DNA of 60,554 nt from Candidatus Dormiibacterota bacterium (GCA_003151935.1 PLYZ01000087.1:1-60554), one strand, 5' to 3'. Positions 18,422 through 27,850 are shown, counted from the first letter of the stretch. A program made the numbers and translations. Notes: generated from the sequence alone by a model not told the origin.

Positions 18422-19774
18422 CTACGGGTCAGGGTGGGTGGCGAGATAGTCCAGGACGGCCTCGCGCGCCGGCGGGATCTCGCCGTCGATGACCAGCTCC
18501 TCGAGGCGCTTCTTGATCCGGCCGACCTCTGGACCCGGGCCGATTCCGCGCGCGCGCATCACATCCTCGCCGGTGACCAGGGGGGCGAGGCGGGATGGCT
18601 GCTCGCGCAGCACCGCCTCGAGGCGCGCCTGCAGCTCGTCGAGCTTCTCAGGCTCGGGATAGGCCGACGCCGCAATGTCGGCGCGGGCCAGGGCCATCAG
18701 GCGGTCCAGCTCCGTGCCGGCGTCGCGCGCCAACCGCCTCACCGCGCCATCGGACCACTCGGCGCTGTAGTACACGGGGCGCAAGTGCAGCCGGACGAGC
18801 TTGACCACCGTCTCGATCTCCTTCTGCGAGAAGCGCAGGCGCTCGAGCGCCGACCTCGCCAGGTTCGCTCCGACGAGCTCGTGTCCCGTGAAAGCGCCGT
18901 CGGGTGTGGCGGTCGAAGGCTTGCCGGCATCGTGGAACAGGGCCGCCAGGCGTTCAACGAGCTCGGGCGGCACCCGCTCGACCGTGAGCAGCGTGTGGCC
19001 GTAAACATCATGCGTGTGATAACCGCTTTGCTGGACGCCCTTGGTGGCTGCGATCTCCGGAAGAACAGCTTCGAGAAGGTCTCCCGCATCAAGCAGCTCG
19101 AACCCGAGGCGGGGACGGGGCGAGATGAGCATCCTCCGAAGCTCCGCCGCGATCCGCTCGGCGGAGATCACCGGCGGCGCCAGCCGGCCTTTCATCTGGC
19201 GCATGGCTGGAACCAGGTCGGGCGTTAGATCGAAACCGAGCTCCGACGCAAAGCGAATCGCGCGCAGCATCCGAAGGGGATCGTCGGCAAAGGTGCGGAG
19301 CGGATCGGTGGGCGTGCGCAGGAGGCGCGCGTCAAGGTCCTTCCGACCTCCGAGGCGGTCATGGATCTGGCCGTCGAAGTCCATGAGCAGCGTGTTGATG
19401 GTGAAGTCGCGCCGCTGGAGATCCTCGTCCAGCGTTGCCCGGCGGACGTCGGGCTTCCTCGAGTCGGACGCGTACGACTCGGCACGAGCATTGACGAACT
19501 CGACCATGTGCCCCTGAAGTGCCACCTGAGCCATGCCGAAACGCTCGAAGGTGACTGGTGGGCCAGTGCCCGCGAGCCCGGCGAAGCGCTCCGCCAGCTT
19601 CAGCGCGTCACCGCGTTCCACGACCACGTCGGGATTTGGGTGAGGCCGCCCGAGGAGCTTGTCGCGAACATAACCGCCCACCACCCAGGCCTGCGCGCCG
19701 AGATCGGCCGCCGCCCGCTTGAGGAGCCCGAGGAGCTCCTCGTCGCCCAACGTTATTGGTTGATGCGCGCCCAT
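18422..19774 (-). CDS. cca: CCA tRNA nucleotidyltransferase (HD-domain type)
   Basis: A 450-residue class II nucleotidyltransferase that adds or repairs the tRNA 3' CCA. The head domain shows VVGGYVRDKLLGR near residue 31, the acidic DVVVERGD (in place of the usual DxD spacing), RRDFTINTLL near 118 and LRTFADDPLRMLRAIRFASE near 150; the C-terminal HD region has ALFHDAGKP near 270. The start ATG 19774 overlaps the ROK gene by 22 bases. The frame is open far upstream inside the ROK gene, which is a shadow. All four tRNA genes here already encode CCA, so a repair role is plausible. Confidence 0.9.
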   Translation of the reverse strand: MGAHQPITLGDEELLGLLKRAAADLGAQAWVVGGYVRDKLLGRPHPNPDVVVERGDALKLAERFAGLAGTGPPVTFERFGMAQVALQGHMVEFVNARAESYASDSRKPDVRRATLDEDLQRRDFTINTLLMDFDGQIHDRLGGRKDLDARLLRTPTDPLRTFADDPLRMLRAIRFASELGFDLTPDLVPAMRQMKGRLAPPVISAERIAAELRRMLISPRPRLGFELLDAGDLLEAVLPEIAATKGVQQSGYHTHDVYGHTLLTVERVPPELVERLAALFHDAGKPSTATPDGAFTGHELVGANLARSALERLRFSQKEIETVVKLVRLHLRPVYYSAEWSDGAVRRLARDAGTELDRLMALARADIAASAYPEPEKLDELQARLEAVLREQPSRLAPLVTGEDVMRARGIGPGPEVGRIKKRLEELVIDGEIPPAREAVLDYLATHPDP

Positions 19775-20625
19775 TCCACGGCTCCAACCTGCCCGGCGCG
19801 ATCGCCCAATCGGGCGCGGCGCACGCGGGGCCGGCGGGCCGGCTTGATGAAAGGCGACGAGTGCAGGGTTTCGACGATCGTCGGCTCGACCAGCGCCCAC
19901 GAGCGGGACACACCCCCGCCGATCACGAACATCTCGGGGTCGATGACATTGGTCAGGCTGATCAGCGCCATGCCCATGTATCGCGCGGCGCGCTCCACGA
20001 CCATCCGCGCGCGCTTGTTGCCCTGCGCGGCGGCCGCGAACAGCTCGGCCGCGGTGTGGCCGGTCTCGCGGGCCAGGTTCGCGCCGCCGATAAAGGCCTC
20101 GAGGCAACCGCGCTGACCGCAGGTGTCGAGTGGACCGTTGGGGTCGATGATCATGTGCCCGACCTCGCCCGCCGTTCCGTGCCCGCCACGATGCAGCTTG
20201 CCGTCGATGATCAGGCCGCCCCCCACACCTGTGGACCACGTGATGTAGACCATGTTGCGGGTGCCGCGGCCGGCCCCGCGGTGAAACTCTCCGAGACCTG
20301 CCATGTCGGCGTCGTTGGCGAGGTGCACTTTCGCGCCCGTCGCGCGGCTCAACATCGCCGCCAGCGGCACGTTTCGCCAGGGTAGGTTGGGCGGGTTGAC
20401 GAGGACGCCCCGTTTGAGGTCGATCGGCCCGGGTGCGCCGATGGCGATGCTGCGGACCTTCTCGCGGCCGCGATGCCGGTCGATCTCGGCTGCGGCCCAA
20501 TCGACCATCGCCTGCGGGCTCCCGAGGAGCGGCGTCTTGGTCTTGACGCTGGCGATCAGGTTTCCGTCCGAGCGGGCGAGCGCGACTCGAACCTGCGTCC
20601 CGCCAAGGTCGATTCCAGCCAGCAT
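19753..20625 (-). CDS. ROK-family sugar kinase (glucokinase-like)
   Basis: A 290-residue kinase. Phosphate-1 loop GIDLGGTQVRVAL (residues 4-16), ROK signature around IGAPGPIDLKRG (62-73), NDADMAGLGE (104-113), STGVGGGLIIDGKLHRGGHGTAGEVGH (130-156) and the zinc site CGQRGCLEA (169-177) are all present. These mark glucokinase or an N-acyl-sugar kinase; the preserved GHGTAGEVGH block favours glucose-type substrates. It lies 10 bases after metF and overlaps cca. Confidence 0.9.
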   Translation of the reverse strand: MLAGIDLGGTQVRVALARSDGNLIASVKTKTPLLGSPQAMVDWAAAEIDRHRGREKVRSIAIGAPGPIDLKRGVLVNPPNLPWRNVPLAAMLSRATGAKVHLANDADMAGLGEFHRGAGRGTRNMVYITWSTGVGGGLIIDGKLHRGGHGTAGEVGHMIIDPNGPLDTCGQRGCLEAFIGGANLARETGHTAAELFAAAAQGNKRARMVVERAARYMGMALISLTNVIDPEMFVIGGGVSRSWALVEPTIVETLHSSPFIKPARRPRVRRARLGDRAGQVGAVEWARINQ

Positions 20626-20635
20626 TCTTATTTGG

Positions 20636-21508
20636 TCACGAGGCCAGAAGCTGCTGGCCGCGAAGCGCGGACAGGATCTCGATTGGTCCCCGCGCGCGGT
20701 TGAACGTGTAGAAGTGAAGTCCCGGCACGCCCGCCTCGAGCAGCTCTGCGCATTGTGCGATGCAGTGCCCGACGCCGATGTTGCGCACCGCCTCCTCGTC
20801 GGGGGCCCGATCGATCGCCGCCTGCAGGCTCACCGGAACCGTCGCGCCCGACATCGCGGTCATGACGGCCAGCGAGCGCCTGCTCGGCACCGGCATCAAG
20901 CCGGGGACGATCGGGACCGTGATGCCCGCCGCTCTCGCCCGCGCCACCAGGTCGAAATAAAAACGGTTGTCGAAGAAGAGCTGTGTGATGAGGAAGTCCG
21001 CCCCAGCCTCCACCTTGAGCTTCATGTAACGGAACTCATGATCGAGGTCAGGACTCTCCGGATGCTTTTCCGCGCTGCAAGCCGCTCCGATGCCGAAGCG
21101 GTAACCGTTGCGGCGTACAAAGGCGACAAGGTCGCTTCCGTGCGTGAGCTGAGGATCAGCCGGCGTGAACCGCTCGCCTGGATTCTGCGAGTCGCCGCGC
21201 AGCGCGAGCACGTTCGCGATTCCCTCCCTCTCCATCCAGTTGAGAATCTGGCGTGTCCGGTCGGCCGAGTTCGCACACGTGAGGTGGGCCATCGCCTCGA
21301 TGTGGTAGTGCCGCTTGATCCTCGTCACCAGCTCGAGCGTCTTCTCGCCGGTCCGGAGCCGGTAGGTGACGGACACCCAGTCGGGCGCGTGACCGGCGAG
21401 GGTCGCCACGGTCCGCTCGAGCACGTCGACCTCGCTCTCGTCGCGCGGAGCCATGAACTCGAACGAAACGCTGGGCCGAGGACGGGACAGCATTTCGACG
21501 ATTCGCAT
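20636..21508 (-). CDS. metF: 5,10-methylenetetrahydrofolate reductase
   Basis: A 290-residue FAD-dependent TIM barrel that makes 5-methyl-tetrahydrofolate for methionine synthesis. Visible motifs are SVSFEFMAPR near residue 13, VSVTYR near 45, HLTCANS near 75, NVLALRGD near 98, FLITQLFFDN near 168 and PGLMPVPS near 200. ATG 21508 lies 11 bases after the selB stop. No methionine synthase is nearby. Confidence 0.92.
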   Translation of the reverse strand: MRIVEMLSRPRPSVSFEFMAPRDESEVDVLERTVATLAGHAPDWVSVTYRLRTGEKTLELVTRIKRHYHIEAMAHLTCANSADRTRQILNWMEREGIANVLALRGDSQNPGERFTPADPQLTHGSDLVAFVRRNGYRFGIGAACSAEKHPESPDLDHEFRYMKLKVEAGADFLITQLFFDNRFYFDLVARARAAGITVPIVPGLMPVPSRRSLAVMTAMSGATVPVSLQAAIDRAPDEEAVRNIGVGHCIAQCAELLEAGVPGLHFYTFNRARGPIEILSALRGQQLLAS

Positions 21509-21519
21509 TTGGCCGAACT

Positions 21520-23367
21520 CTATCGCAACACGCGAGCGTCTCCGACCCGGCGCGTCACGCGCTCTGCGTCGAGATGCTCGAGCAGGGCGAGCACCGGACG
21601 GCGGCTGGCGCCCATGCGATCGCGCAGCTGCGCGACCGTGATCGAACCGCTTTCCGAGATGATTTCGCGCACCATCGCGACTGCCGTCGCGTAGGCATCC
21701 TTGGTAAAGGCGATGTCGTCGCCGACCCGGACGATGTCTCCTCGCTGCGCCAGCGCACGGACGACCTCGGCGCTTGCGCCGGTCTGCCTGATCGCGTCGG
21801 AGAGCGATGGCGGAGCTAGCGGCGACCGGGCGAGCAGCTCGACCAGCGGTCCGGCCGCAGCGCCGTCCGCGTCCAGCTGGACGCGATGGCCGGGCAGCGC
21901 GACCGCACCGTCTGGTTCCGCCACGCGGCCGTCCTCGAGGAGGCCCTGGACCACCCACGGGAACGAAGCCGGCGGCACGCCCAGCTTGCTGCGCAGCTCC
22001 TCGCGTGCCATCCCCGCTCGCAGCGGATGTGCCGCGTGGTAAGCCTCCAGCTCCCTCGTCGCGTGGTCGGAGATCGACTGCCATGCTGCTGAGTCGAAGA
22101 GCCACTCGCCGATGCGCCTGGCCTTCAACGCGGCAACATCCGCCTCTGGCGCCAGGGTGGCCTTCAGCAGCGCGGCCGCGGCAACGCCGCGCGGATACTT
22201 GCGCAGCTCCTCTTGCAGGACCTCGCCGGCGGCGCGGCGCTCGAGAGACTCGCGGACCGTGCTGTCGTGGCGAGAGTGCTTTCGCGGGTTGACGTCGACC
22301 AACCTGCCGCCCGCGATCGTCGCGGACGGGCTGGGGACCCTGAGGATGAACCGATCCTGCCCGGCTGCCGCGATCGGACGCTCGAGGTACAGCTGTACCC
22401 AGCCCTGGCCGCCCGCGGCGATCTCGTCACCTTCGAGCAGGATCACGCGGCAGCCCACCTCGGCGGTCCCTGTGTGCAAGAGGAGCTCGATCCCGTGGCG
22501 GAGCGCATGGGGCGCCGACGCGAGCACGCGGATCGTGGCGTCGACCCGTCGGGTCGCGGTGAGCGTCCCCGGACGACCCAGCACGTCCCCGCGCGCGAGC
22601 TGGTCTCTCTCCACGCCGGCCAGGTTGGCGGCGACCCGGCTGCCCGGCGATGCGGTTTCGACCTTGCGGCTGTGCTGCTGCAGACCGCGGACGCGAGCCA
22701 TGCGGCCGCCCGGGACGACCTCGAGCTCTTGGCCCACCGTCAAGGTTCCATCGACCAACGTGCCGGTCACGACCGTACCGAAGCCGCTCATGGTGAAAAC
22801 CCTGTCAATGGGGAGTCGCGGCCGGCCAAGATCAGGCCTCGAGGCGGCGACGTCGAGAAGCGCGTCCAGCGCCGCGACGAGCTCGGCTTTTCCCTCACCG
22901 CTCACGGCCGAAAACGGGATGACTGGCGCGCCCTGCAGCGAGGTGCCTGCGATTGTCTCAACGACCTCGGACTTCACGAGCGAGAGCCAGTCCGGATCGA
23001 CCAGGTCGACCTTCGAGAGCACCACGACGCCGCGCCTTACATCGAGCAGGTCGATGATCTCCAGGTGCTCGCGCGTCTGAGGCATGACGCCCTCGTCGGC
23101 CGCGATCACCAGCATCACGGCGTCCAGGCCGTGCGTGCCGGCCAGCATGTTGCGGATGAAGCGCGCGTGCCCGGGCACGTCGACGATGCCGACCTCGAGG
23201 CCGCTCGGCAGGCGCAGGTGTGCGAAACCGAGGTCGATCGTCATGCCACGCCGCTTCTCTTCGGCGAGGCGGTCGGGGTCGATCCCGGTCAGGGCAGTGA
23301 TCAGGGTCGATTTACCGTGGTCGATGTGTCCGGCCGTGCCGATGACATAGTTGCTCTCCTTGGTCAT
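21520..23367 (-). CDS. selB: Selenocysteine-specific translation elongation factor
   Basis: A 615-residue SelB. The GTPase domain shows G1 [13 protein letters not shown] (residues 10-22), G3 DVPGHARFI near 63 and G4 SKVDLVD near 117, with the EF-Tu-like domains 2 and 3 following and then winged-helix domains that in SelB bind the SECIS element of mRNA. ATG 23367 overlaps the selA stop in ATGA. Its presence with selA means the organism should decode UGA as selenocysteine, although no selenoprotein gene is visible here. Confidence 0.94.
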   Translation of the reverse strand: MTKESNYVIGTAGHIDHGKSTLITALTGIDPDRLAEEKRRGMTIDLGFAHLRLPSGLEVGIVDVPGHARFIRNMLAGTHGLDAVMLVIAADEGVMPQTREHLEIIDLLDVRRGVVVLSKVDLVDPDWLSLVKSEVVETIAGTSLQGAPVIPFSAVSGEGKAELVAALDALLDVAASRPDLGRPRLPIDRVFTMSGFGTVVTGTLVDGTLTVGQELEVVPGGRMARVRGLQQHSRKVETASPGSRVAANLAGVERDQLARGDVLGRPGTLTATRRVDATIRVLASAPHALRHGIELLLHTGTAEVGCRVILLEGDEIAAGGQGWVQLYLERPIAAAGQDRFILRVPSPSATIAGGRLVDVNPRKHSRHDSTVRESLERRAAGEVLQEELRKYPRGVAAAALLKATLAPEADVAALKARRIGEWLFDSAAWQSISDHATRELEAYHAAHPLRAGMAREELRSKLGVPPASFPWVVQGLLEDGRVAEPDGAVALPGHRVQLDADGAAAGPLVELLARSPLAPPSLSDAIRQTGASAEVVRALAQRGDIVRVGDDIAFTKDAYATAVAMVREIISESGSITVAQLRDRMGASRRPVLALLEHLDAERVTRRVGDARVLR

Positions 23368-24731
23368 CGCGCGACCGCTTTGTAAGCCACCTCCACCGCG
23401 TCGAGCAGCGTCTCGTCCTCCCCCTTCAACACCGTGCGTGGGTCGAGGCAGCACGCATCCTTTTCTATGCGGGCGATCACCGGCGGCTCGCCGTGCCGCA
23501 AGGCGGCGGCAAGGCGCGAGGCGGGTCCAGAGAGCGAAAGGAGCACGGTCGGCAGGCCGTGCCCCGGCACCGAACCTCCGCCGACCGCCGATTCGCCCGC
23601 GACGAGCGTCACGCGCACGCCTCGTTCTGCGAGCTTGACCGACCACATTGCCGCACGACGCCGGACGTCTTCGACTGTGGCTCGGACCATCCGCTCGACA
23701 GGGATCTCATCCAACCTTCCCGTGAGCCGCTGACGGAGCGTCGCCTCGAGAGCCGCCAGCGTCAGCTTGTCGATGCGGACGGCGCGCGCGAGGGGATGGC
23801 GGGCCATCTTCTTGACCGCAGCCGCTCCAGCCTCCCCACGGCCAAGGACGATGCCCGCCTGAGGCCCGCCGAACAGCTTGTCGCCAGAGAAAGTCACGAC
23901 GTCTGAGTGCTGCATGGACTCGGCGACAGTCGGCTCATCGGCGATGGGCTCGGTCGCGCCGCTGCCGAGATCGTCGATCAGGAGCAGGTCGTGGGCGCGA
24001 GCGATCTCAGCCATCTGGGCCAGGGACGCCGTCTCGGTGAAGCCGGCAACACGAAAGTTCGAGGTGTGCACGCGCAGAAGGGCAGCGCTTCGCGACGTGA
24101 TCGCCTGCTCGTAGTCGTCCTGCCGCGTCCGGTTCGTGGTCCCGACCTCGACCATTCGCGCCCCCGACAGCCGCATCACGTCCGGCATGCGGAACGAGCC
24201 GCCGATCTCGACCTGCTGGCCGCGCGAGACGATGACCTCTTTGCCCTTGCACAATGCGGTCAGCGCGAGGAGGATCGCGGCCGCGTTGTTGTTCACGACA
24301 AACGCCGCCTCGCACCCGAAGAGCCGGCTCAGGAGGCCGGAGAGGAGGGCGGCCCGCTCACCTCGGCGCCCCGAGTCGAGGTCCAGCTCGAGGTTGCTGT
24401 AACCGGCGGCGACCGCAAGGGCATCCACGGCAGCCCTTGACAGTGGCGCTCGGCCGAGGTTGGTATGGAGGATCACGCCGCTCGCGTTGATGACCCGGCG
24501 CAGCCGGGGCGCGAGGGCGGCTTGCAGCGTGGCGCCGACTCGCTCCACGCGTTCGCTCTCGTCGACCTCAGCGCCCGCACGCTCTACCGCCACCTGGTCA
24601 CGCAGCGCCTCCACGACCCTCGCGCGGCCGAACTGCTTGACGAGCTCCGCGTAGGCGGGCTCGTTCACCAGCCCACCTACGGCGGGCAGGGATGAAGTCC
24701 GTTGAACCCGGGAATCCCGTAACCGGCGCAT
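23364..24731 (-). CDS. selA: L-seryl-tRNA(Sec) selenium transferase
   Basis: A 455-residue PLP enzyme that converts seryl-tRNA(Sec) to selenocysteyl-tRNA(Sec). The N-terminal SSLPAVGGLVNEP and the later RRVINASGVILHTNLGRAPLS, NNNAAAILL, LLIDDLGSGA and VTFSGDKLFGGPQAGI (PLP lysine) are characteristic. I place the start at ATG 24731 so that the conserved LPAV segment is kept; this overlaps the M50 gene by 55 bases. An in-frame GTG at 24668 would cut off the conserved start. Confidence 0.93.
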   Translation of the reverse strand: MRRLRDSRVQRTSSLPAVGGLVNEPAYAELVKQFGRARVVEALRDQVAVERAGAEVDESERVERVGATLQAALAPRLRRVINASGVILHTNLGRAPLSRAAVDALAVAAGYSNLELDLDSGRRGERAALLSGLLSRLFGCEAAFVVNNNAAAILLALTALCKGKEVIVSRGQQVEIGGSFRMPDVMRLSGARMVEVGTTNRTRQDDYEQAITSRSAALLRVHTSNFRVAGFTETASLAQMAEIARAHDLLLIDDLGSGATEPIADEPTVAESMQHSDVVTFSGDKLFGGPQAGIVLGRGEAGAAAVKKMARHPLARAVRIDKLTLAALEATLRQRLTGRLDEIPVERMVRATVEDVRRRAAMWSVKLAERGVRVTLVAGESAVGGGSVPGHGLPTVLLSLSGPASRLAAALRHGEPPVIARIEKDACCLDPRTVLKGEDETLLDAVEVAYKAVAR

Positions 24732-25387
24732 CCGCCGAATGAGATTAGGCTCGCGGGCCAGTAGAACGGCGTCATCACGATCGACAGGAGGCTGCCGCCC
24801 TGGAAGAGCTGCCAGAGGAAGATCACGACGATGCATCCCACCCAGATCTGCTGCCGGCGCGAGTTGACCTGGAAAAAGAAGCGTGCGTTGCGGCTGCGGA
24901 AGATGGCCTCGATCACCGCCCAGCCGTCCAGGCCGGGGATGGGCAGCAGCTGGAAGGCGAACATCGACAGGTTCAGAAACACGATGGCGTAGATCGCCGT
25001 CCCGAAGAGTCCGGGCGTCAGATCGAGCGTCGAATGCATGCCCACCCGGGTCAGGAACCGCCAGAGGAAGCCGAGGACGATGGCGACGACAAGGTTCGCC
25101 GCCGGCCCGCCCAGTTCATGGATGACCCGCTGACCAACCGTGCTGATCCGGTTTGGCTGAACCGGCACCCTGCGGCCCCATCCCACGAGCGCCACGAACA
25201 CGGCGATGACTCCGAGGGGGTCGAGGAAGCGCCGCGGATTCGGCGTCAGGTAGCCGAAGTACCGCACCGAGCGGTCGCCGAGGACGTAGGCGGCAAGGGC
25301 GTGTCCGACCTCATGTACCGGGATGGCAACGAGGATGGCCGGCACCAGTAGGAGCGCCGCCAGGACAAAGGCTACGAAGTTCGTCAA
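24677..25387 (-). CDS. Site-2-protease-family (M50) membrane metalloprotease
   Basis: A 236-residue protein with about five or six membrane helices. The zinc site HEVGHALAAYVLG (HExxH) is at residues 26-38 and GGPAANLVVAIVLG supplies the second conserved block near 93. The expected NxxPxPxLDG motif appears as QLLPIPGLDG near 146. Such short M50 proteins may process membrane proteins or anti-sigma factors. It begins at a TTG whose TG overlaps the upstream TGA stop, so it is translationally coupled to the 89-aa gene. Confidence 0.88.
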   Translation of the reverse strand: MTNFVAFVLAALLLVPAILVAIPVHEVGHALAAYVLGDRSVRYFGYLTPNPRRFLDPLGVIAVFVALVGWGRRVPVQPNRISTVGQRVIHELGGPAANLVVAIVLGFLWRFLTRVGMHSTLDLTPGLFGTAIYAIVFLNLSMFAFQLLPIPGLDGWAVIEAIFRSRNARFFFQVNSRRQQIWVGCIVVIFLWQLFQGGSLLSIVMTPFYWPASLISFGGCAGYGIPGFNGLHPCPP

Positions 25388-25653
25388 TCGATCGGGATTT
25401 TGCCGACGCGCTTGGACGGCCGCCGCCGCGCGGGCGCACGACGGGCGCCGGTTGACGCCGGCCGCCGGCGTCCGCCGGCAGGAGTCGCGGTGACCCGGTG
25501 CTCGTAGATGAGCATCAGCGCGGTGATCAGCTCGCGCTGCGCATTGAGCAGGTGCACCTGGGCCGCAGGCGGGACCATGTCTGACAGCAGGTGGCCGACC
25601 CGCGAACCCAGCTCATTAACTGTCTCGATCAGACGTTCCCCGTCGCGACTCAT
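25384..25653 (-). CDS. Hypothetical 89-residue protein, basic tail, coupled to ArsA-like gene
   Basis: Not recognised. Residues 1-50 form an amphipathic helical region (RLIETVNELGSRVGHLL); residues 55-84 are a low-complexity, arginine-, proline- and alanine-rich tail that could bind nucleic acid or acidic partners. It overlaps the ArsA gene by ATGA and the M50 gene by four bases, so it is very likely made in fixed ratio with both. Short length and composition make the call mainly contextual. Confidence 0.65.
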   Translation of the reverse strand: MSRDGERLIETVNELGSRVGHLLSDMVPPAAQVHLLNAQRELITALMLIYEHRVTATPAGGRRRPASTGARRAPARRRPSKRVGKIPID

Positions 25654-26849
25654 TTCTTCTTCTCCTGAGTGGTCGCCTTCTGCTCCCGGCGGGCGAATCG
25701 AACGCGAAGCTCACCGTCGCTCACCGTCGCGCTGGTCGTGTCGCGCTGCGCGAGGACGCGCGGCAGCGAGATTTCACGGCGGTAGTTGCCGAGCGTCACG
25801 TATAGCTCACCGTTGTGCCGGCTGAGTTCGACAGCCGAGCGGTCCGCGAACGGGACCTTGAGCGTAAGGACGTAGTCGGTTCCGTCCTTGTCGATGCGCT
25901 GAGGATTGGAGGTCGCGAAGTGCTCGGAGGGATCGCGCTCGCCGTATGTCTCACGCGCCATGCGGAGCAGCATCTTCTCGCCGACCACCTCGCGGTCGAA
26001 CAGCGGGACGTTGAAGATCGGAATGCCGGCAAACGACTGCTCGACCTCAACCTGGTAGCGCTTGTGGATCTCCTGCCATTTCTGGAACAGCTCGTCGTGC
26101 AGCTCGCCAGGAAGCAACCGATTGACGATCACCGCGTCGGTGACGTAGCCGAACAAGCTGAGGTACGTGTATGCGCGCTTGGCCTCCTTGACGACCATCT
26201 TCTCGAGGTTGAGCACGATGCGGACGGTGGTCATCGATGCGTCCGTGAGGAGATCACGCATGCCGCCCAGGTCGAGCAGCAGGTCTTTCAGCGAGGCATA
26301 GATCTCGTCGGATGGAAGCGGCATTCCGATCATCGGCTGCAGTACCGGCCGCGCCACGCGCATCGCGCGTCGCTGCCACGGAAAGATCTTGTCGAGCCAC
26401 CACTTGGCGGCGTCGGGGAAGGTCAGGAGCTGCAGTGTCTCGCCGGTCGGCGCACAGTCGACGATGAGCACGTCGTGCTCGGATCGCTGGGCGTAGTGCT
26501 TGATCCACATCAGCGAGGCGATCTCGTCCATGCCCGGCGGGTTGGCCACCTCGTCCGCCACCACCTCGTCCAGGCCCTGGGTTGCGAAGACCTCCGCGGC
26601 ATACTCGTGCAGCTTCACCCAGTGGCGCTGCATCTCGTGCAGCGATGACACCTCATGCGCCCACAGGTGGTCGGAGATCGGCGTCAGATCATGACCGAGC
26701 TCGATGTCGAACGAGTCCCCCAGGGAATGGGCCGGGTCCGTGCTCATGATCACCGTCCGGTAGCCGGCCCTGGCGCACTGGACCGCGGTGGCGGCTGCGA
26801 CGGAGGTCTTGCCAACGCCACCCTTGCCCGTGAACAGGATCACCCGCAT
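25650..26849 (-). CDS. ArsA/Get3-family ATPase with C-terminal HSP20-like domain
   Basis: A 399-residue protein. The deviant Walker A GKGGVGKTSVAA (residues 8-19), STDPAHSLGDSFD (36-48), IVDCAPTGETLQLL (128-141) and VIVNRLLPGE near 246 are ArsA/Get3 motifs. From about residue 315 a small beta domain (YVLTLKVPFADRSAVELSRHNGELYVTLGNYRR) is the HSP20-like ArsA C-terminal domain found in bacterial and plastid forms. These are thought to be chaperones for membrane proteins rather than arsenite pumps; no ars genes are near. TAAACT seven bases before ATG 26849 suggests this is the first gene of the operon that runs to cca. Confidence 0.92.
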   Translation of the reverse strand: MRVILFTGKGGVGKTSVAAATAVQCARAGYRTVIMSTDPAHSLGDSFDIELGHDLTPISDHLWAHEVSSLHEMQRHWVKLHEYAAEVFATQGLDEVVADEVANPPGMDEIASLMWIKHYAQRSEHDVLIVDCAPTGETLQLLTFPDAAKWWLDKIFPWQRRAMRVARPVLQPMIGMPLPSDEIYASLKDLLLDLGGMRDLLTDASMTTVRIVLNLEKMVVKEAKRAYTYLSLFGYVTDAVIVNRLLPGELHDELFQKWQEIHKRYQVEVEQSFAGIPIFNVPLFDREVVGEKMLLRMARETYGERDPSEHFATSNPQRIDKDGTDYVLTLKVPFADRSAVELSRHNGELYVTLGNYRREISLPRVLAQRDTTSATVSDGELRVRFARREQKATTQEKKK

Positions 26850-26856
26850 GCGGTGG

Positions 26857-26862
26857 AGTTTA
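26857..26862 (-). promoter_or_regulatory. -10 element of leaderless promoter for ArsA operon
   Basis: On the minus strand TAAACT, seven bases, then ATG 26849. It lies inside the 3' end of the DUF1003 gene. Confidence 0.55.
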
Positions 26863-27381
26863 CGTGCGCGCGGTGTCTGACCCCTGGGATTGAGCGACGT
26901 GGTCTGTGACCAACGATTCGACGTGGCGGAGGATCGAGAGCGTGACCTCGGTGTTCTTCTCGATCGCCTTCAAGATCTCGACGTTCTGTTCGTCGGCCTT
27001 GTCGGCTTCGTAGGCTGCGTGCTCCAGGGTCAGGCGGTCCTTCTGGGCCTGCCGGTTGCCGGCGAGCAGAAGCACGGGTCCCGTGTACGCGGCCTGGACG
27101 CTGAACAGCAGGTTCAGCAGGATGAAAGGGAACGGATCCCAGTGGCGCATGAACCCGATGATGTTCAACGTCAGCCAGCAGATGACGGCACACGTCTGGA
27201 CGATGAGGAACGTCCACGAGCCGATGCCGGCTGAGATCTTGTCGGCGAGCATCTCGCCAAAGGTCGCCTGATCGTGGTGCAAAACGTTGACGGGGTGCTT
27301 GTGCTCCTCGGGGTAGAGCTTGCGGTGCTGCAGAGCTTTCTTGAGCGCGGTGTTTCCTGAGTCGCTGGTTCTGACTGACAT
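26860..27381 (-). CDS. DUF1003 membrane protein
   Basis: A 173-residue protein with two membrane helices (about residues 55-75 and 85-108) in the DUF1003 pattern: ADKISAGIGSWTFLIVQTCAV, the loop HWDPFPFILLNLLFSVQAAYTGPVLLL, then a charged helix NRQAQKDR. A long C-terminal helix (to about residue 160) is probably a coiled coil. DUF1003 function is unknown. The gene ends 10 bases before the ArsA start. Confidence 0.88.
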   Translation of the reverse strand: MSVRTSDSGNTALKKALQHRKLYPEEHKHPVNVLHHDQATFGEMLADKISAGIGSWTFLIVQTCAVICWLTLNIIGFMRHWDPFPFILLNLLFSVQAAYTGPVLLLAGNRQAQKDRLTLEHAAYEADKADEQNVEILKAIEKNTEVTLSILRHVESLVTDHVAQSQGSDTART

Positions 27382-27431
27382 GGCGACCCGAACTCTAAGG
27401 TTTGGTCTCGCTCGTGTCTATTTCTTAAGCC

Positions 27432-27803
27432 CTATTTGACGATCATCGGCACCGCGATCGAACCGATGCCCAGGAGCACCACCATTGCCACGCCGACGAC
27501 GGCCAGCCGCACCAGGTCTCTGGTGAAGTACGGAACGCGATCGAGCGGAATCGACGGGTCTGCCGACTCGACGATGTAGCGGCCGCCGCGGACCTTGGTG
27601 AACTGGTTGCGCGCCCCGAGCGACATCTCGACGGAGCGAACCAGGGCCTGGTCTCCACCGACTCGAGCCTGCGAGACGCTGCGCGCGGGCCCAGCCTGCA
27701 TTGCTGTCGTTGTGGTCGCGCCCGCGCCAGGGGTAAGCGGTCCTGCGGGCCTGACCGGCGGGCGAAACTTGCCCTTGCTTCTTTTCTTTCCTTTGCGGCT
27801 CAC
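27432..27803 (-). CDS. Small basic protein with C-terminal membrane helix
   Basis: A 123-residue protein of unknown family. The N-terminus (MSRKGKKRSKGKFRPPVRP) is strongly basic; the middle is low complexity; a helix near residues 98-119 (LAVVGVAMVVLLGIGSIAVPMI) is the only membrane segment, giving a tail-anchored shape. A tail-anchored protein two genes from an ArsA/Get3 ATPase may or may not be a client. TAGACT seven bases before GTG 27803 supports the start. Confidence 0.7.
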   Translation of the reverse strand: MSRKGKKRSKGKFRPPVRPAGPLTPGAGATTTTAMQAGPARSVSQARVGGDQALVRSVEMSLGARNQFTKVRGGRYIVESADPSIPLDRVPYFTRDLVRLAVVGVAMVVLLGIGSIAVPMIVK

Positions 27804-27810
27804 TTACCCA

Positions 27811-27816
27811 AGTCTA
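27811..27816 (-). promoter_or_regulatory. -10 element of leaderless promoter for 123-aa gene
   Basis: On the minus strand TAGACT, seven bases, then GTG 27803. Confidence 0.55.
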
Positions 27817-27850
27817 CTGTCTACGTAATAAGTGGTAATAAGTGCTAAAA

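Noticed and set aside
18422-20500. A 692-residue version of the CCA-adding enzyme reading through the ROK gene
   Set aside because: The extra N-terminal part is the ROK gene in another frame and has shadow-like arginine-rich composition; family sequence starts at about 19774.
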